Part shown: positions 1 through 9,217 of the stretch, piece by piece | How the letters are laid out: the number at the start of each line of letters is the position of its first letter | Numbering within the stretch: position 1 is the first letter of the stretch | Assembly (NCBI GenBank): GCA_910585405.1 | Contig: CAJUDO010000017.1 | Coordinates: forward strand, 1-64,000 | Origin: an uncultured Peptococcaceae bacterium | GTDB taxonomy: Bacteria > Bacillota > Peptococcia > Peptococcales > Peptococcaceae | Direction of reading: 5' to 3' | Length of the DNA: 64,000 nucleotides | Program-made: the position numbers and the translations under genes | The notes under the pieces: model-generated | The model's input: the letters and a program-made list of their open reading frames with translations, nothing else | Told to the model about the DNA's origin: nothing | Databases searched by the model: none

Positions 1-357
1 CCTCACCTCATTTTGTCATAGAAGCCTCTATTTACAGAGATTTTTTCACACAGCCCGTGAAACATTTTTGAAAATTTTGAAACAGAATTATTAAATAAAC
101 AATTTCACTAAAATGTTCATTGCAAGTGACAAACATTACAATGCGCAACAAAAAAAGCTCGCCGCGGCGAGCTTTTTTGTCTTACTTTATCTCTTTATAT
201 GATTACAAATTTTTTTCACAAATAATATTTTGCACTGTCCATTTTTACAATTGTTTACTAGGCAGTTTCGATTTTGGTTCTGTGCTTGACCAGTATCCAA
301 ATTACCGTCCATCTGGTGAAATTGTGTCCTAGCTCCCATAAATCAAAATGCCTTCAC
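1..357. other. Intergenic stretch, no gene seen
   Basis: This AT-rich stretch precedes the end of the minus-strand Rpn-like pseudogene. No reading frame with a credible ribosome-binding site or recognisable protein was found. Its only clear structure is the perfect palindrome at 151-178. Confidence 0.5.
151..178. terminator. Perfect 28-bp palindrome, probable bidirectional terminator
   Basis: Six A, a 16-bp GC-rich palindrome (GCTCGCCGCGGCGAGC) and six T form a perfectly self-complementary unit. It would fold to a hairpin followed by a U-tract in either direction. It lies about 180 bp downstream of the minus-strand Rpn-like pseudogene and could end its transcript or one entering from the left. 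Confidence 0.75.
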
Positions 358-1103
358 CTATACCGCCAAAATACGCAATACATCTTCCAACGGCAATTCA
401 AATCTTTCTGCGATTACTTCCGGCGGCAATACGCCCTTCAGAACACGAACCGCTTGTTCTATCCCTTCCTGCCTACCACGTGACAGAGATTCTTCCCTTA
501 TAATCTCACAAGCATCTTCTAGATTCCATTCTGTATATAACATATTCCGCACCTCACTTCCGTGTTTCTCCAGAAACTCGCATAAGATTCCATGCTGCGC
601 TCAATAACCGCCGCTTGTATTTCCCCACTCTCTGTATAATTTATATTATATACCTCTACTCTCACATTTACCATGGGATTTTCTTCCTCTTCCCAAAATG
701 CATCCGACAGATATTCCGTATAATGCTCCGGACACGGTTCTGTACCATTGTAAAGTACTATCAATTTAGGATTGGGCAATTTCATCTGCATGGTTCGATA
801 AATCGCTCCCTTGGGCAGGAGTTTTTCGTACAATCTTGCACAGTAGAGCAACGAACGCAGCGCCATATTGTGATTCACTGTAAACTGATGCTCCAAAAGT
901 ATCAACAACTGGTCGTTCAGCACAAAGGAAAGATCATTAATACGGTCCATCCACAAAACATCCTGTAAGGTATTGATCTCCACCGGTGTGTCCAACGGAT
1001 AATCTGTCCCCTCCAATGCATTGAACAATTCCACCAATCTGGCTGGTTCTTCGCTGAAATAGGCAGAAAATACACTGTCCTTCATATTTTTATTCGCTTT
1101 CAT
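358..1103 (-). pseudogene. Rpn family recombination-promoting nuclease/putative transposase (PD-(D/E)XK), frameshifted
   Basis: The first reading frame (ATG at 1103, good AGAGGTG site) encodes the N-terminal about 180 residues of an Rpn/PDDEXK-transposase-family protein, including the typical LLILLEHQFTVNHNMALR segment and a YNGTEP segment. The frame then runs into an unrelated tail ending at 519. The family's C-terminal part (EFLEKHGSEVRNMLYTEW and an acidic helical tail) continues in another frame and ends at 358. The switch falls around 590-600, so a single-base indel has split the gene. Rpn proteins are DNA endonucleases tied to RecA-independent recombination and are commonly multi-copy. 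A sequencing error is the alternative explanation. Confidence 0.8.
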
Positions 1104-1253
1104 ACATACACCTCTGCATTATTTTTCCGGCACAGTGTGTGAATCCTCTTGCAGCATTTTTCTTTGTCGTTGTACTATATAGTATATTTTATATAATTGT
1201 AAGATTATACCAGTTTCTTCAAATTAACATACATATTCATTTTTGTAAACACA

Positions 1254-1287
1254 AAAACGGCCATGCACAATCTTGCATGACCGCTTT
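1254..1287 (-). terminator. Rho-independent terminator of the surface-protein gene
   Basis: An imperfect stem (AAAACGGCCATGCA pairing with TGCATGACCGCTTT, six-base loop) is followed on the minus strand by a T-rich run. It lies about 200 bp downstream of the 1487-8152 gene on the same strand. Confidence 0.6.
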
Positions 1288-1379
1288 GTCCGTTAGATGT
1301 AAGGGCTTGTTCAAACATCTACATATTTGTTTTTCTTTCATTCAATCAAAGACTTCACTCATTCCCAAGACACGGTTAT

Positions 1380-1475
1380 TTTTTTGACTGACTAGGCGGC
1401 TTGCAAATTGGTGCAGCGCCGCGTACTAATGGTACGCAAGCAAACCAATTTGCAGCCAACAACGTCAGGCAGAAA
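1380..1475. repeat. Nested imperfect inverted repeat, possible small mobile element or complex terminator
   Basis: Arms GGCTTGCAAATTGGT (1398-1412) and ACCAATTTGCAGCC (1444-1457) pair. An inner stem GCGTAC/GTACGC (1421-1437) sits between them, and weaker complementarity extends outward to T-rich and A-rich ends. It lies immediately downstream of the giant surface-protein gene. No second copy was noticed in this window. Confidence 0.5.
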
Positions 1476-1486
1476 AAGAACAAGTC

Positions 1487-4400
1487 TTAATTGAATTTTC
1501 TGCGAGTGATCGCCAGACCAGTGATACCCACCATCATCAATATCACGAACGGAATTGCATTGCTGCTATCGCCTGTTTTTGGCGCATCGCCCAGTGGTAC
1601 TTCCGGTTCGTCAATCTCAATTGGTTCACCAGGTACATCTGTCAGAGGTACGTCTGGATCTTCGATTTCAATTGGTGGTTCGTCCGGTTCTGCCAATGGC
1701 ACATCTGGATCTTCGATGTCAACATCTGGCTCTCTCGGATCCGACGGATCTCTTGGTCTTTCCGGATCGGTTGGATCTTCTGGATCGGTCGGTCTATCTG
1801 CTTCATACGTGAAAGTATTTACATACCCAAATGTATATACACCATTTTCATCCACACAACCAATTCCCGATAATCCTGATACCGTGCTTTCTTCACCAGT
1901 CAGTTCTGTTGTGAAACCAACATCTTCACCAGCGGAAGTTTCATCTAACTGGAACCAGATCAAGGCACTGCCTGTGCTTGCTACTGCCTTCAAATCGAAA
2001 CTAGCATTTTCGCCATCCTTCAGTTGGAACAGGTATTGATAATGCCCGTTTCCATCATCTTTAAGCGTAGCTGCCCGTTCCAGTGTTTTGCCGTCCTTAT
2101 CGGTAATTGTTACCTTAAAGTCAATTGCCGAAGGTGAGGTTGTATTGGCTTTTGCCTGTTCAAAGGTCAAACCAGAACCAGTAGTCACATACAAATCCAA
2201 CGCAAAATCAAACAATTTATCGCGGTCTGTATTTCCTTCTTTTTCGTTGACAACTTTTACAGTCTTACTTACGTTAATGTTGCCTGCTGCGGCCGGTTTG
2301 GCGTTCCATGCAGCATACAGATGAAGTACGTTATTCTTCACATAGGTCAGGATATTTTCCTTATCTACCTTATCTTCTTCCAGCAACCATTGCTGAGCAT
2401 TGTCAAAGTTCCAGTCAAAGGCTTGCTGTGTTGTTGCATACCATTGACCATTGAACAGATACCATGGATTATCCGGCGTTGCATCTGTATTTGGAGCTTT
2501 GTTGTCAGATAAGTTTACCACATCATTCAAAGTCAAATCGTACTTAGGTTCATTGATAGTGTTGTCATCGTGAATCTTTTTATCAGCGCCTTTCCAATGA
2601 TATTGCACTGCAAAACGCAAATCAAAGTATACATTGAGTATGGTTTTTGCGCCATCCACATTATCTACAACAATTTTGTTTTGGTTATCTGTTTCTGTTT
2701 TTTCCGCATTAAACACATATACACTGCTTGTGGTTACATGTTTTGACGAATCTTTATCATCATCAGTCAAATTGTTAAAATTAATCTGGTCGCCTACTTT
2801 AGCAGGTACCGTTTTTACCGTACCTTCCTCTTTATAAGCGTATTTACCCAAGTAATCTGCTTGTGCTGTTTCCTCCAATTGCTGATAATGATAATGGATT
2901 TCATATTCTGCAGCTTTCAGATAATTGGTCAATACACCGTTTACAAAATCTTCACCAAATTTTGTTACTTTCGCCACAGCATTTCCATTTTCATCCAAGT
3001 CTATTGTAATTTCAAATGGAGTTGCTGTTTCATAGCCGGCTGGTGTATTTTTTTCCATCACTACATAGGTTCTGCCGTATTCCAATCCATCAGCAATGCT
3101 GTATTGATAGGAGTTATCATCATTGTTCTGATAAGCAAACTCAAACTGGCTTACACCCTGACCGTCTTTAGTTTTCTTGTATGCTACAAAGCTTGGTGTT
3201 GTGGTATTGCGGTTTTCTTCAAATACTTTATTGAAGCTGAAACCAGTGGTTTTCACTTTGTTCACCAAAGCGTAGCCATATCCAGCACTCTGAGAACCAT
3301 CTGTTAATCCGTCAACCTTGTCGTTGATTTTCGCAATTGGGTCTCCATTATTATCAGTTGTTGTCACATCAATAGTGAATTGAACTCCAACATAACCAGT
3401 TGGCGCAGTTTCTACAACGGTATAAGTTTTGCCGTACTGTAGATCAGCGAAGGTATATTTGTCACCATTTTGGGTTACACTTCCGCCTTCCTTAATCGTA
3501 AACGTTGCGCCCTGCTCTGGAGTAATACCATTATAGGTTTTCAACAATGTTAAACTTGTCGTTTTGGCAACATTGGTCAGTGTGTAGTCGCCGTTTGCAT
3601 CCGCAACTGGTAAAATGCTGCCGCTATTTGCTTCAACACTGGCAACTGCATCTTGACCAACACCAGGATCTGTCACTTTGATTTTAAACGATACAACTTT
3701 ATATCCTGAAACAGTATTTTCTTCAACCGTATAGGTACCACATTCCAGATTATTGAATTCGTATTTATTACCTGTCGTTGGAACTACGTTTTTAAGTTCT
3801 TTCTTAGTTCCGTCATCCGATGTAACAATTACAATATTGTTATTCTGATCTCTCACAGTAAAGGTCGGCATTGATTTTGGTGTTACACTGTCAAATTTCT
3901 TTTCAAAACTGAAATCCGCAGTCTTGACAACGTTGGTCAAGGTATAAACACCATTTTCTACTTTCCAATTTTTTGTGTTAGAGGTAATTGCATTTTTACA
4001 TCCAGAATCACTGTATGCTTTTACCACATAACTATTGTTTTCCTTTACAACTTTGAGATAAAAATCAGCTGCTTTTTCATAGCCAGTTGGTACCGTTGTT
4101 TCTTCTACTTTGTAGGTTACACCGTATTTCAGAGCAAAGAAGGTATACTTGCCATCATTTCCAACTGCAATGTTTTCACTATCTTCAATTCCAGTGTTGG
4201 CTAGACTTTCTGCCGTTAAAGTGAATTTTGCTTTTTTGTCATCAGCTGGAACTGTGCCACTGTACTCTTTCGTCATCTTAAAGTCACGTGTTACCAGTGT
4301 GTTAGTTGCGATTACAGTGCAATCAACATTGTCTGTTTTTTCGTTACCGGTCAGCCAGCTTAATACAACTCCAATAATCGACTGTCCTTTAGCAGGTATC

Positions 4401-7400
4401 CAAATAACGGTGTGAGTATTTGTTGAACTGCCATTCAGTTTATAAGAAACTTCATACCCATCTGGAATAGCTTCTTCCGAGATCAGATACGTAATTTCTT
4501 GACCTTGATAATATTTAGGCAAATCAATAGTTTTGGCTGCCCAATTTTCATCCTTTTTCAACGTAACGCTTTTTTCCAAGGAAGTGACAATTTTATTCTC
4601 TACCTCTGCCGAAATTGTAAAGGTCAATTCATCGCCACGTAAGTTTGTCAGATTTACATCGTCAACCCATGTTTTCGCTACTTTTAGCGTAGCGGTTTCC
4701 GGCGTATGAGTATTCTTAATCTGCAGAACCGCTCCATCCCCTACTGCAACTTTGGCGTTTATTGCTATTTTGTTTTCTGCATTGCCTGTAATCGGATACG
4801 TTGTGATATAGTTCGTTACAGCGTTTTCTTCTACATAATAATCATACAAATAACCATTTGCATCACATTTAGCTAAATTCTTAAATGTATAACTCCATGT
4901 AGTATCATCATCTGAATTTTCATTCACAATTACTGTATCAGTTGTGTCGTCACCTTTTTTTTGAATTGTAACACTATTATCTACTTTACTTATAATATAG
5001 GTGCCAACCTCCGACGCTGTGCTGCCTTCAGCCGTACTAATCTGGTACAAATTAAAGGTGATATAAGCTGGACGTTTGCCATCTTGATTATTAGTATCAG
5101 CCCAAACCTTTGTAACAGTCAAGCTGCCTTCACCCGTTAAGGTATTCGTGATGTTGTACGCGCCATTTGCTTCTACACCATCTGATACAAGATAGGTATC
5201 ATTTTCAATCTTGATTTTGCCATTTTCGACATCGTATGTCTCGTCACCAATTTTCACGCTTTGTTCTTTGGCCACATAGGTGATTTTTTTACCAGCAATA
5301 TCATACTTCGGCAAATCAGAGAAACTATACCCCTTATCTTTTGCATTTACAGTAGCCGTTTTTGCAGTTTCACCATTCATTACTGGAGTATCTTCACCAT
5401 CAACTCTTGTATACAGACCAACGGTTACAGTTGCGCCTTTAGGCCAATAATTTTCATCACCATTATGGTTCCAGATTTTTGTACCGGAAACAGTTGTCAA
5501 TAACGTATTGGTGATAGTATTATCGTTTTTACCATAAGTAACTTTATACTTTTCATTATCAATTTCGATTACTTTACCGTCAGTTATTGGAGAATTGTTA
5601 CTCATTTCTTTGACAGTGTAGGTAATTTCCTTACCATTTTCATCGTACTTGGGTGCAGTGAACTCAAAAGACCAATCACTATTTTTCAGTTCTTTGAAGT
5701 ATTTTGTTTCTTTCTCATCTGCATAAACTTGTACTGTAACGCTTGGATGGCTACTGGAGCTACCAGCATTCCAATTTTTTTCACCAGAAATGGTAATGTA
5801 CTCATGGTTGATAATCTGAGTTACTTCTTGAGAGCTCTCATCCACTGGTTCTAGTTTTTCAGCTGTCTTATCTTTTTCTACCGTTACTTTGTAAACCTTA
5901 TCGTCTACTTTGTAAGTGTTCTCGCCAATTGTAACAAAACCATCGTTGTCGGTGTCGACTTCCTTGATGTAGTAGACTTTTTTCTCACTGGTTGGATCTA
6001 CTTCAAGGCTAGTGAAACTAACAACACCTTCTTGGTCAGACTTAACCACGTAATCCCCGTTGTCTATCTTAACTGGATTTTTACAATTTTCATCACCATA
6101 AACGCCAAACTCAGCACCTGCTAATGGTATATATTTATCATCAGAGTTTTTTTCGTCAGATACTTTGGTGAATGCAATGTTGCCGTGAGGTTTACTATTG
6201 GTAATGATAAATTGATCCTCACTGTTTGTTTCAACTGACGTTTTCTTTTCATCTTGATTCGTGACAGTCACTTCACCATAGTTTACTGCAACAGTCCACG
6301 GACCACCTTTTTTATATCCTGTAGGAGGTTTATTTTCTGTTAAGATATATGTGTGACCGGATGGAATGTCTTTGAAAGAAAATGTACCAGATTCGTCAGT
6401 TGCCTGGCTATTATTAGTATAGGTTGCTTCCTTTCTATTTACATACGGGCAACTACTATCATGATCATGCTTTAAGTTATTATCACTAAGTTGTAAGGTG
6501 AATGCTGCACCAGGTAATTTTTTCGTTCCATCTTCAGCCGTTTTCAAGAACTGAATGCCTGTTTTTTCCGTTCCTGCCAAATAGCCTTTTACTTTTGGAA
6601 TCTTAAAATCTACCGTATATGGTCCTTCATAAGAATCTGCATCATTGCCCGTTGCATTTTGTTTTTTCACAATATACTCTAACGTTGTCTTACCATTGGT
6701 ATCTTGAAATTCTCCTGACTTGAAATCAGTGTCAGTGGTATCCAACCGCACTTTATATTTTAATGTATATTCATATCCACCATCTTTATGCGCGGCACCG
6801 GTTTTTTTCAGATCCCAGTCAATGGTATCGACTTCATTCTTCTTTTCTATTTTGCAATAAGTTTCTTTGCCGTTAGACAAAGATGGTTGCAAAGTACCGT
6901 TAGTGTCATAGAATCCCAAGAACTGTATGTTATCGCCCATCGGATCCAGTACCTGCCAAGCATTTGCCAGCAATGTAATAGATGTTGTGATTTTCTTAAA
7001 TTCCGCATCTAACTTGTCTGATGTTGCCGCATAAGAATATTTATCAGGTGATGTAGCTAAACCTTTCATAAAATTTGCATCCGAAACATCTTTACTAAAC
7101 CCAACTGTATAAATTGTAGCTTTCTTTTTCACCTTTTCTGCCGCGGTGTTTGCACTTTTCTTCCAATCTACGCCGTCTTTAATACCACTAACGGTATAGC
7201 CGTCTTCACTGCCACGAATACCCCTATTTGGATCACCGTCTGTCAGCAAAATAACATAACGATTCTTTGGCGCATCTGCAGGAAGTTCTTTTAATAAATT
7301 TACAGCTACTTGTAATCCCCCAGCAATATTTGTGCCGGAAGCAAGCTTCGATGTACGCTTATGATACTCCTCATTTGAACTATACATAGCTAGGTTGTTA

Positions 7401-8152
7401 ATCGCTGCATTCGCCGTTTCCAAGTAATTGTTCTCGTTTAAATTAACCCAATATTTATTACTATCCAGCGCCACAGCATTCGCCTTTTCATTAAATGTCA
7501 CCAAAGAAAACATCGCTTTATCGCTAAAGCTGTTCTTAAAGCTTGTAACAAAACTTGTAGCGGCATTTACTGCTGTGGTAATGCGCATCGGCTCATCTTC
7601 ATAGGCAGTATTATTAGGGGATACAGCGCCTCTTGCATAGACACAATCGCCATTTCCACCCAAGTTATCATTCTTGTGATTATGCGTTCCATCATCTGCA
7701 TTTTTGACATACTTTTCACACTTTACGCAATAACCGCCGCCACTGGCATCCCACTGCATACTCTTGGATGTATCCATCACCAGAACAACAGCTGCTTCTT
7801 TTTGCAAAGTTTCTAGCACTTTCACATTTTCCTTGGTAATGACCTTCAACTCAATGTCAAACTCATTTTCTGTTCCTGTAAGCGTAATCAGCTTAGAGAT
7901 TTCAACATCACTAAGCTTTTCATTCTTCCCTTCTTTTCCTTCTTTGTAATAGGATACGCCGCCTTTATTTATTGTCTTTTCAATCTGTTTGTCATATTGC
8001 GTTTGCTGTTCAGGAGTATACTCTTGCGTCGTTTCTTCTGCACTGGCTACACTATTTCCCGCCAGCAGATTGGTGGGCATAAAGCTGGTAAACAAGAAGG
8101 TTAGCAACACGACCCAGGCCATCCACTTTTTCTTTTTAAGGAAATAAGTCAA
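1487..8152 (-). CDS. Giant VWA/Cna-B-repeat cell-wall-anchored surface protein
   Basis: The 2221-residue protein has an N-terminal signal peptide (KKKK then a hydrophobic run to about residue 38). A von Willebrand A domain follows, with MIDAS DTSKS at about 127-131. Next come many SpaA/Cna-B-like beta-sandwich repeats, recognisable by recurring YTFxxLxYGxTYxVxE-like segments. It ends with an acidic Pro-rich stalk and an APKTGD sorting motif, a hydrophobic helix and RRKFN. Such proteins act as pilin-like adhesins whose Cna-B domains carry isopeptide bonds. The start is TTG with AGGAGG eight to ten bases upstream. A short ORF overlaps this start. The VWA domain has a Cys/His insertion at about 142-170. 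The sorting motif has A instead of L, and no sortase gene is in the window. Confidence 0.9.
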   Translation of the reverse strand: MTYFLKKKKWMAWVVLLTFLFTSFMPTNLLAGNSVASAEETTQEYTPEQQTQYDKQIEKTINKGGVSYYKEGKEGKNEKLSDVEISKLITLTGTENEFDIELKVITKENVKVLETLQKEAAVVLVMDTSKSMQWDASGGGYCVKCEKYVKNADDGTHNHKNDNLGGNGDCVYARGAVSPNNTAYEDEPMRITTAVNAATSFVTSFKNSFSDKAMFSLVTFNEKANAVALDSNKYWVNLNENNYLETANAAINNLAMYSSNEEYHKRTSKLASGTNIAGGLQVAVNLLKELPADAPKNRYVILLTDGDPNRGIRGSEDGYTVSGIKDGVDWKKSANTAAEKVKKKATIYTVGFSKDVSDANFMKGLATSPDKYSYAATSDKLDAEFKKITTSITLLANAWQVLDPMGDNIQFLGFYDTNGTLQPSLSNGKETYCKIEKKNEVDTIDWDLKKTGAAHKDGGYEYTLKYKVRLDTTDTDFKSGEFQDTNGKTTLEYIVKKQNATGNDADSYEGPYTVDFKIPKVKGYLAGTEKTGIQFLKTAEDGTKKLPGAAFTLQLSDNNLKHDHDSSCPYVNRKEATYTNNSQATDESGTFSFKDIPSGHTYILTENKPPTGYKKGGPWTVAVNYGEVTVTNQDEKKTSVETNSEDQFIITNSKPHGNIAFTKVSDEKNSDDKYIPLAGAEFGVYGDENCKNPVKIDNGDYVVKSDQEGVVSFTSLEVDPTSEKKVYYIKEVDTDNDGFVTIGENTYKVDDKVYKVTVEKDKTAEKLEPVDESSQEVTQIINHEYITISGEKNWNAGSSSSHPSVTVQVYADEKETKYFKELKNSDWSFEFTAPKYDENGKEITYTVKEMSNNSPITDGKVIEIDNEKYKVTYGKNDNTITNTLLTTVSGTKIWNHNGDENYWPKGATVTVGLYTRVDGEDTPVMNGETAKTATVNAKDKGYSFSDLPKYDIAGKKITYVAKEQSVKIGDETYDVENGKIKIENDTYLVSDGVEANGAYNITNTLTGEGSLTVTKVWADTNNQDGKRPAYITFNLYQISTAEGSTASEVGTYIISKVDNSVTIQKKGDDTTDTVIVNENSDDDTTWSYTFKNLAKCDANGYLYDYYVEENAVTNYITTYPITGNAENKIAINAKVAVGDGAVLQIKNTHTPETATLKVAKTWVDDVNLTNLRGDELTFTISAEVENKIVTSLEKSVTLKKDENWAAKTIDLPKYYQGQEITYLISEEAIPDGYEVSYKLNGSSTNTHTVIWIPAKGQSIIGVVLSWLTGNEKTDNVDCTVIATNTLVTRDFKMTKEYSGTVPADDKKAKFTLTAESLANTGIEDSENIAVGNDGKYTFFALKYGVTYKVEETTVPTGYEKAADFYLKVVKENNSYVVKAYSDSGCKNAITSNTKNWKVENGVYTLTNVVKTADFSFEKKFDSVTPKSMPTFTVRDQNNNIVIVTSDDGTKKELKNVVPTTGNKYEFNNLECGTYTVEENTVSGYKVVSFKIKVTDPGVGQDAVASVEANSGSILPVADANGDYTLTNVAKTTSLTLLKTYNGITPEQGATFTIKEGGSVTQNGDKYTFADLQYGKTYTVVETAPTGYVGVQFTIDVTTTDNNGDPIAKINDKVDGLTDGSQSAGYGYALVNKVKTTGFSFNKVFEENRNTTTPSFVAYKKTKDGQGVSQFEFAYQNNDDNSYQYSIADGLEYGRTYVVMEKNTPAGYETATPFEITIDLDENGNAVAKVTKFGEDFVNGVLTNYLKAAEYEIHYHYQQLEETAQADYLGKYAYKEEGTVKTVPAKVGDQINFNNLTDDDKDSSKHVTTSSVYVFNAEKTETDNQNKIVVDNVDGAKTILNVYFDLRFAVQYHWKGADKKIHDDNTINEPKYDLTLNDVVNLSDNKAPNTDATPDNPWYLFNGQWYATTQQAFDWNFDNAQQWLLEEDKVDKENILTYVKNNVLHLYAAWNAKPAAAGNINVSKTVKVVNEKEGNTDRDKLFDFALDLYVTTGSGLTFEQAKANTTSPSAIDFKVTITDKDGKTLERAATLKDDGNGHYQYLFQLKDGENASFDLKAVASTGSALIWFQLDETSAGEDVGFTTELTGEESTVSGLSGIGCVDENGVYTFGYVNTFTYEADRPTDPEDPTDPERPRDPSDPREPDVDIEDPDVPLAEPDEPPIEIEDPDVPLTDVPGEPIEIDEPEVPLGDAPKTGDSSNAIPFVILMMVGITGLAITRRKFN

Positions 8153-8255
8153 TTTGTTTCTCCTCCTTTCTCTCAGAATTATTTCCCCCTCTGCGCTGCT
8201 TTGCGCTGCGCTTTTTCTCTCTTGCTTCTGTTATTTCTTGCTCTTGTCTTTCCAT
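8136..8255 (-). CDS. Small highly charged 39-residue ORF overlapping the surface-protein start
   Basis: ATG at 8255 is preceded by AGGGAG at a normal spacing. The frame runs 39 codons (Lys/Arg/Glu-rich, beginning MERQEQEITEAREKKR) and stops with TAA at 8136-8138. It overlaps the first 17 bases of the adhesin gene in another frame. The arrangement suggests translational coupling: ribosomes finishing this ORF uncover or reload at the TTG start. No family is recognised. It may be a coupling leader with no function as a protein. Confidence 0.5.
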   Translation of the reverse strand: MERQEQEITEAREKKRSAKQRRGGNNSERKEEKQIDLFP

Positions 8256-8303
8256 GGAATTTCTCCCTCTTTGAAAATGTTGCCTCAGGCTCAGAGCATC
8301 TGG

Positions 8304-8786
8304 TCAACCTGCATGCGCTGCCTCACCGGGCGCACGTTCTTCTGACTTGAGTTCCGGCTGCGGCAATGCACTGTCCATCAGTTTGACCATTTCCAGCGCG
8401 CTCCGGAAGGCTACTTCCGTTTTCCCTTCGGTCCACGCGAGCTTTCCCTGCCAGCTGGCTCCCTGCCGGAAGAGCACTTTTACTGCGAAAGTTGCGATTG
8501 CTTCCTGGTCTGGCTTCGGCAGCAGCTCTTTTGCGATACTCACTCGCTCTGCGTTTTTGCGGCCCGCTCCGAATCGCCGGCTCCGGACTGACGCCTGGGG
8601 GCATTCCATTTCATCCATCATATCTTCCATCAACAGAAGCAGTCTGGTGAGGTTGCCGAAGGCGATCTCCTCGCCGTAGTACAGATTATAAAACGTTCCC
8701 TGCAGATTTTTGTCCCGGTAGCCGTGTATCCTTATAATACTGGTCCTCATGTCTTCCGGTACCGCCTTCAGTGAAGCAATTGACAT
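8304..8786 (-). CDS. Uncharacterised 160-residue protein upstream of the surface protein
   Basis: ATG at 8786 has a strong GGAGGTG site. The protein has no signal peptide or membrane segment. Its middle (residues 30-60) is a hydrophobic/acidic stretch, FGNLTRLLLLMEDMMDEM, followed by a basic region with RSRRFGAGRK. I do not recognise a family with a known role. It lies 48 bp before the 39-codon ORF and 151 bp before the adhesin gene on the same strand, so it is probably co-transcribed. Two 60-base lines inside it count at 57 and 60 percent GC, against about 37 percent in a sampled adhesin line, which suggests a different origin. Confidence 0.65.
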   Translation of the reverse strand: MSIASLKAVPEDMRTSIIRIHGYRDKNLQGTFYNLYYGEEIAFGNLTRLLLLMEDMMDEMECPQASVRSRRFGAGRKNAERVSIAKELLPKPDQEAIATFAVKVLFRQGASWQGKLAWTEGKTEVAFRSALEMVKLMDSALPQPELKSEERAPGEAAHAG

Positions 8787-8874
8787 ACTGTCACCTCCAT
8801 TCCCCGTGCCTACTCTACGTCTTAAAAGTCATGACTTGTTAGACCTCATAAACTTCAAAGAAATCTACATATCT

Positions 8875-8910
8875 AGTGGATATGCAGGAAAAAATTCCTA
8901 CGTATCCACT
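8875..8910. other. Strong 16-bp stem-loop in the leader
   Basis: AGTGGATATGCAGGAA pairs with TTCCTACGTATCCACT (two G-U-type mismatches) around an AAAA loop. A T7 run follows on the plus strand, so it reads as a terminator in that direction although no plus-strand gene precedes it. On the minus strand it could be an attenuator or RNA-stability element in the leader of the 8304-8786 gene. Confidence 0.55.
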
Positions 8911-9125
8911 ATTTTTTTGTCTTCCTAAAATCTATACCTTTTAGGACGCTTACGGCATTCATTTTCTTTCACAAAGATAATATTGTTTACACATTTTATC
9001 TTTGCTATAGTAATATTATACCAAGCAGTGGTTACACTTTTGTTACATTTTGCTCTTTTTTCTGCTGAAAATTAAAAAATTTTTAAATTCTTTAATATAC
9101 TTTATATAAAAAATTTTTTACATAT

Positions 9126-9186
9126 AAAAAGACCATCTGCGCAAGCATATCATCGTTCATACTTTTGCTTTGCAAATGGTCTTTTT
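9126..9186 (-). terminator. gyrA terminator
   Basis: Complementary arms AAAAAGACCAT...GCAAGCA and TGCTTTGCAAATGGTCTTTTT form a long stem just beyond the gyrA stop. A U-rich tail follows on the minus strand. Confidence 0.75.
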
Positions 9187-9217
9187 AATTTGCTATTTTT
9201 ATAAAATGATTGGAGTT

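Larger units (their letters stand above)
8787..9217. other. Leader and intergenic region with stem-loops, no gene
   Basis: On the minus strand this is the 5' leader of the 8304-8786 gene. A TATAAT sits at 9019-9014 with tandem TGTAAC elements upstream. Short stems follow (CCTAAAA/TTTTAGG near 8930-8945, and the larger hairpin at 8875-8910). The right end holds the gyrA terminator. No known riboswitch class was recognised. Confidence 0.45.

Noticed and set aside
1491..2039. Plus-strand open frame rich in Ser/Gly opposite the end of the surface-protein gene
   Set aside because: It is the antisense shadow of the Pro/Asp/Glu-rich stalk repeats; no ribosome-binding site and no family.
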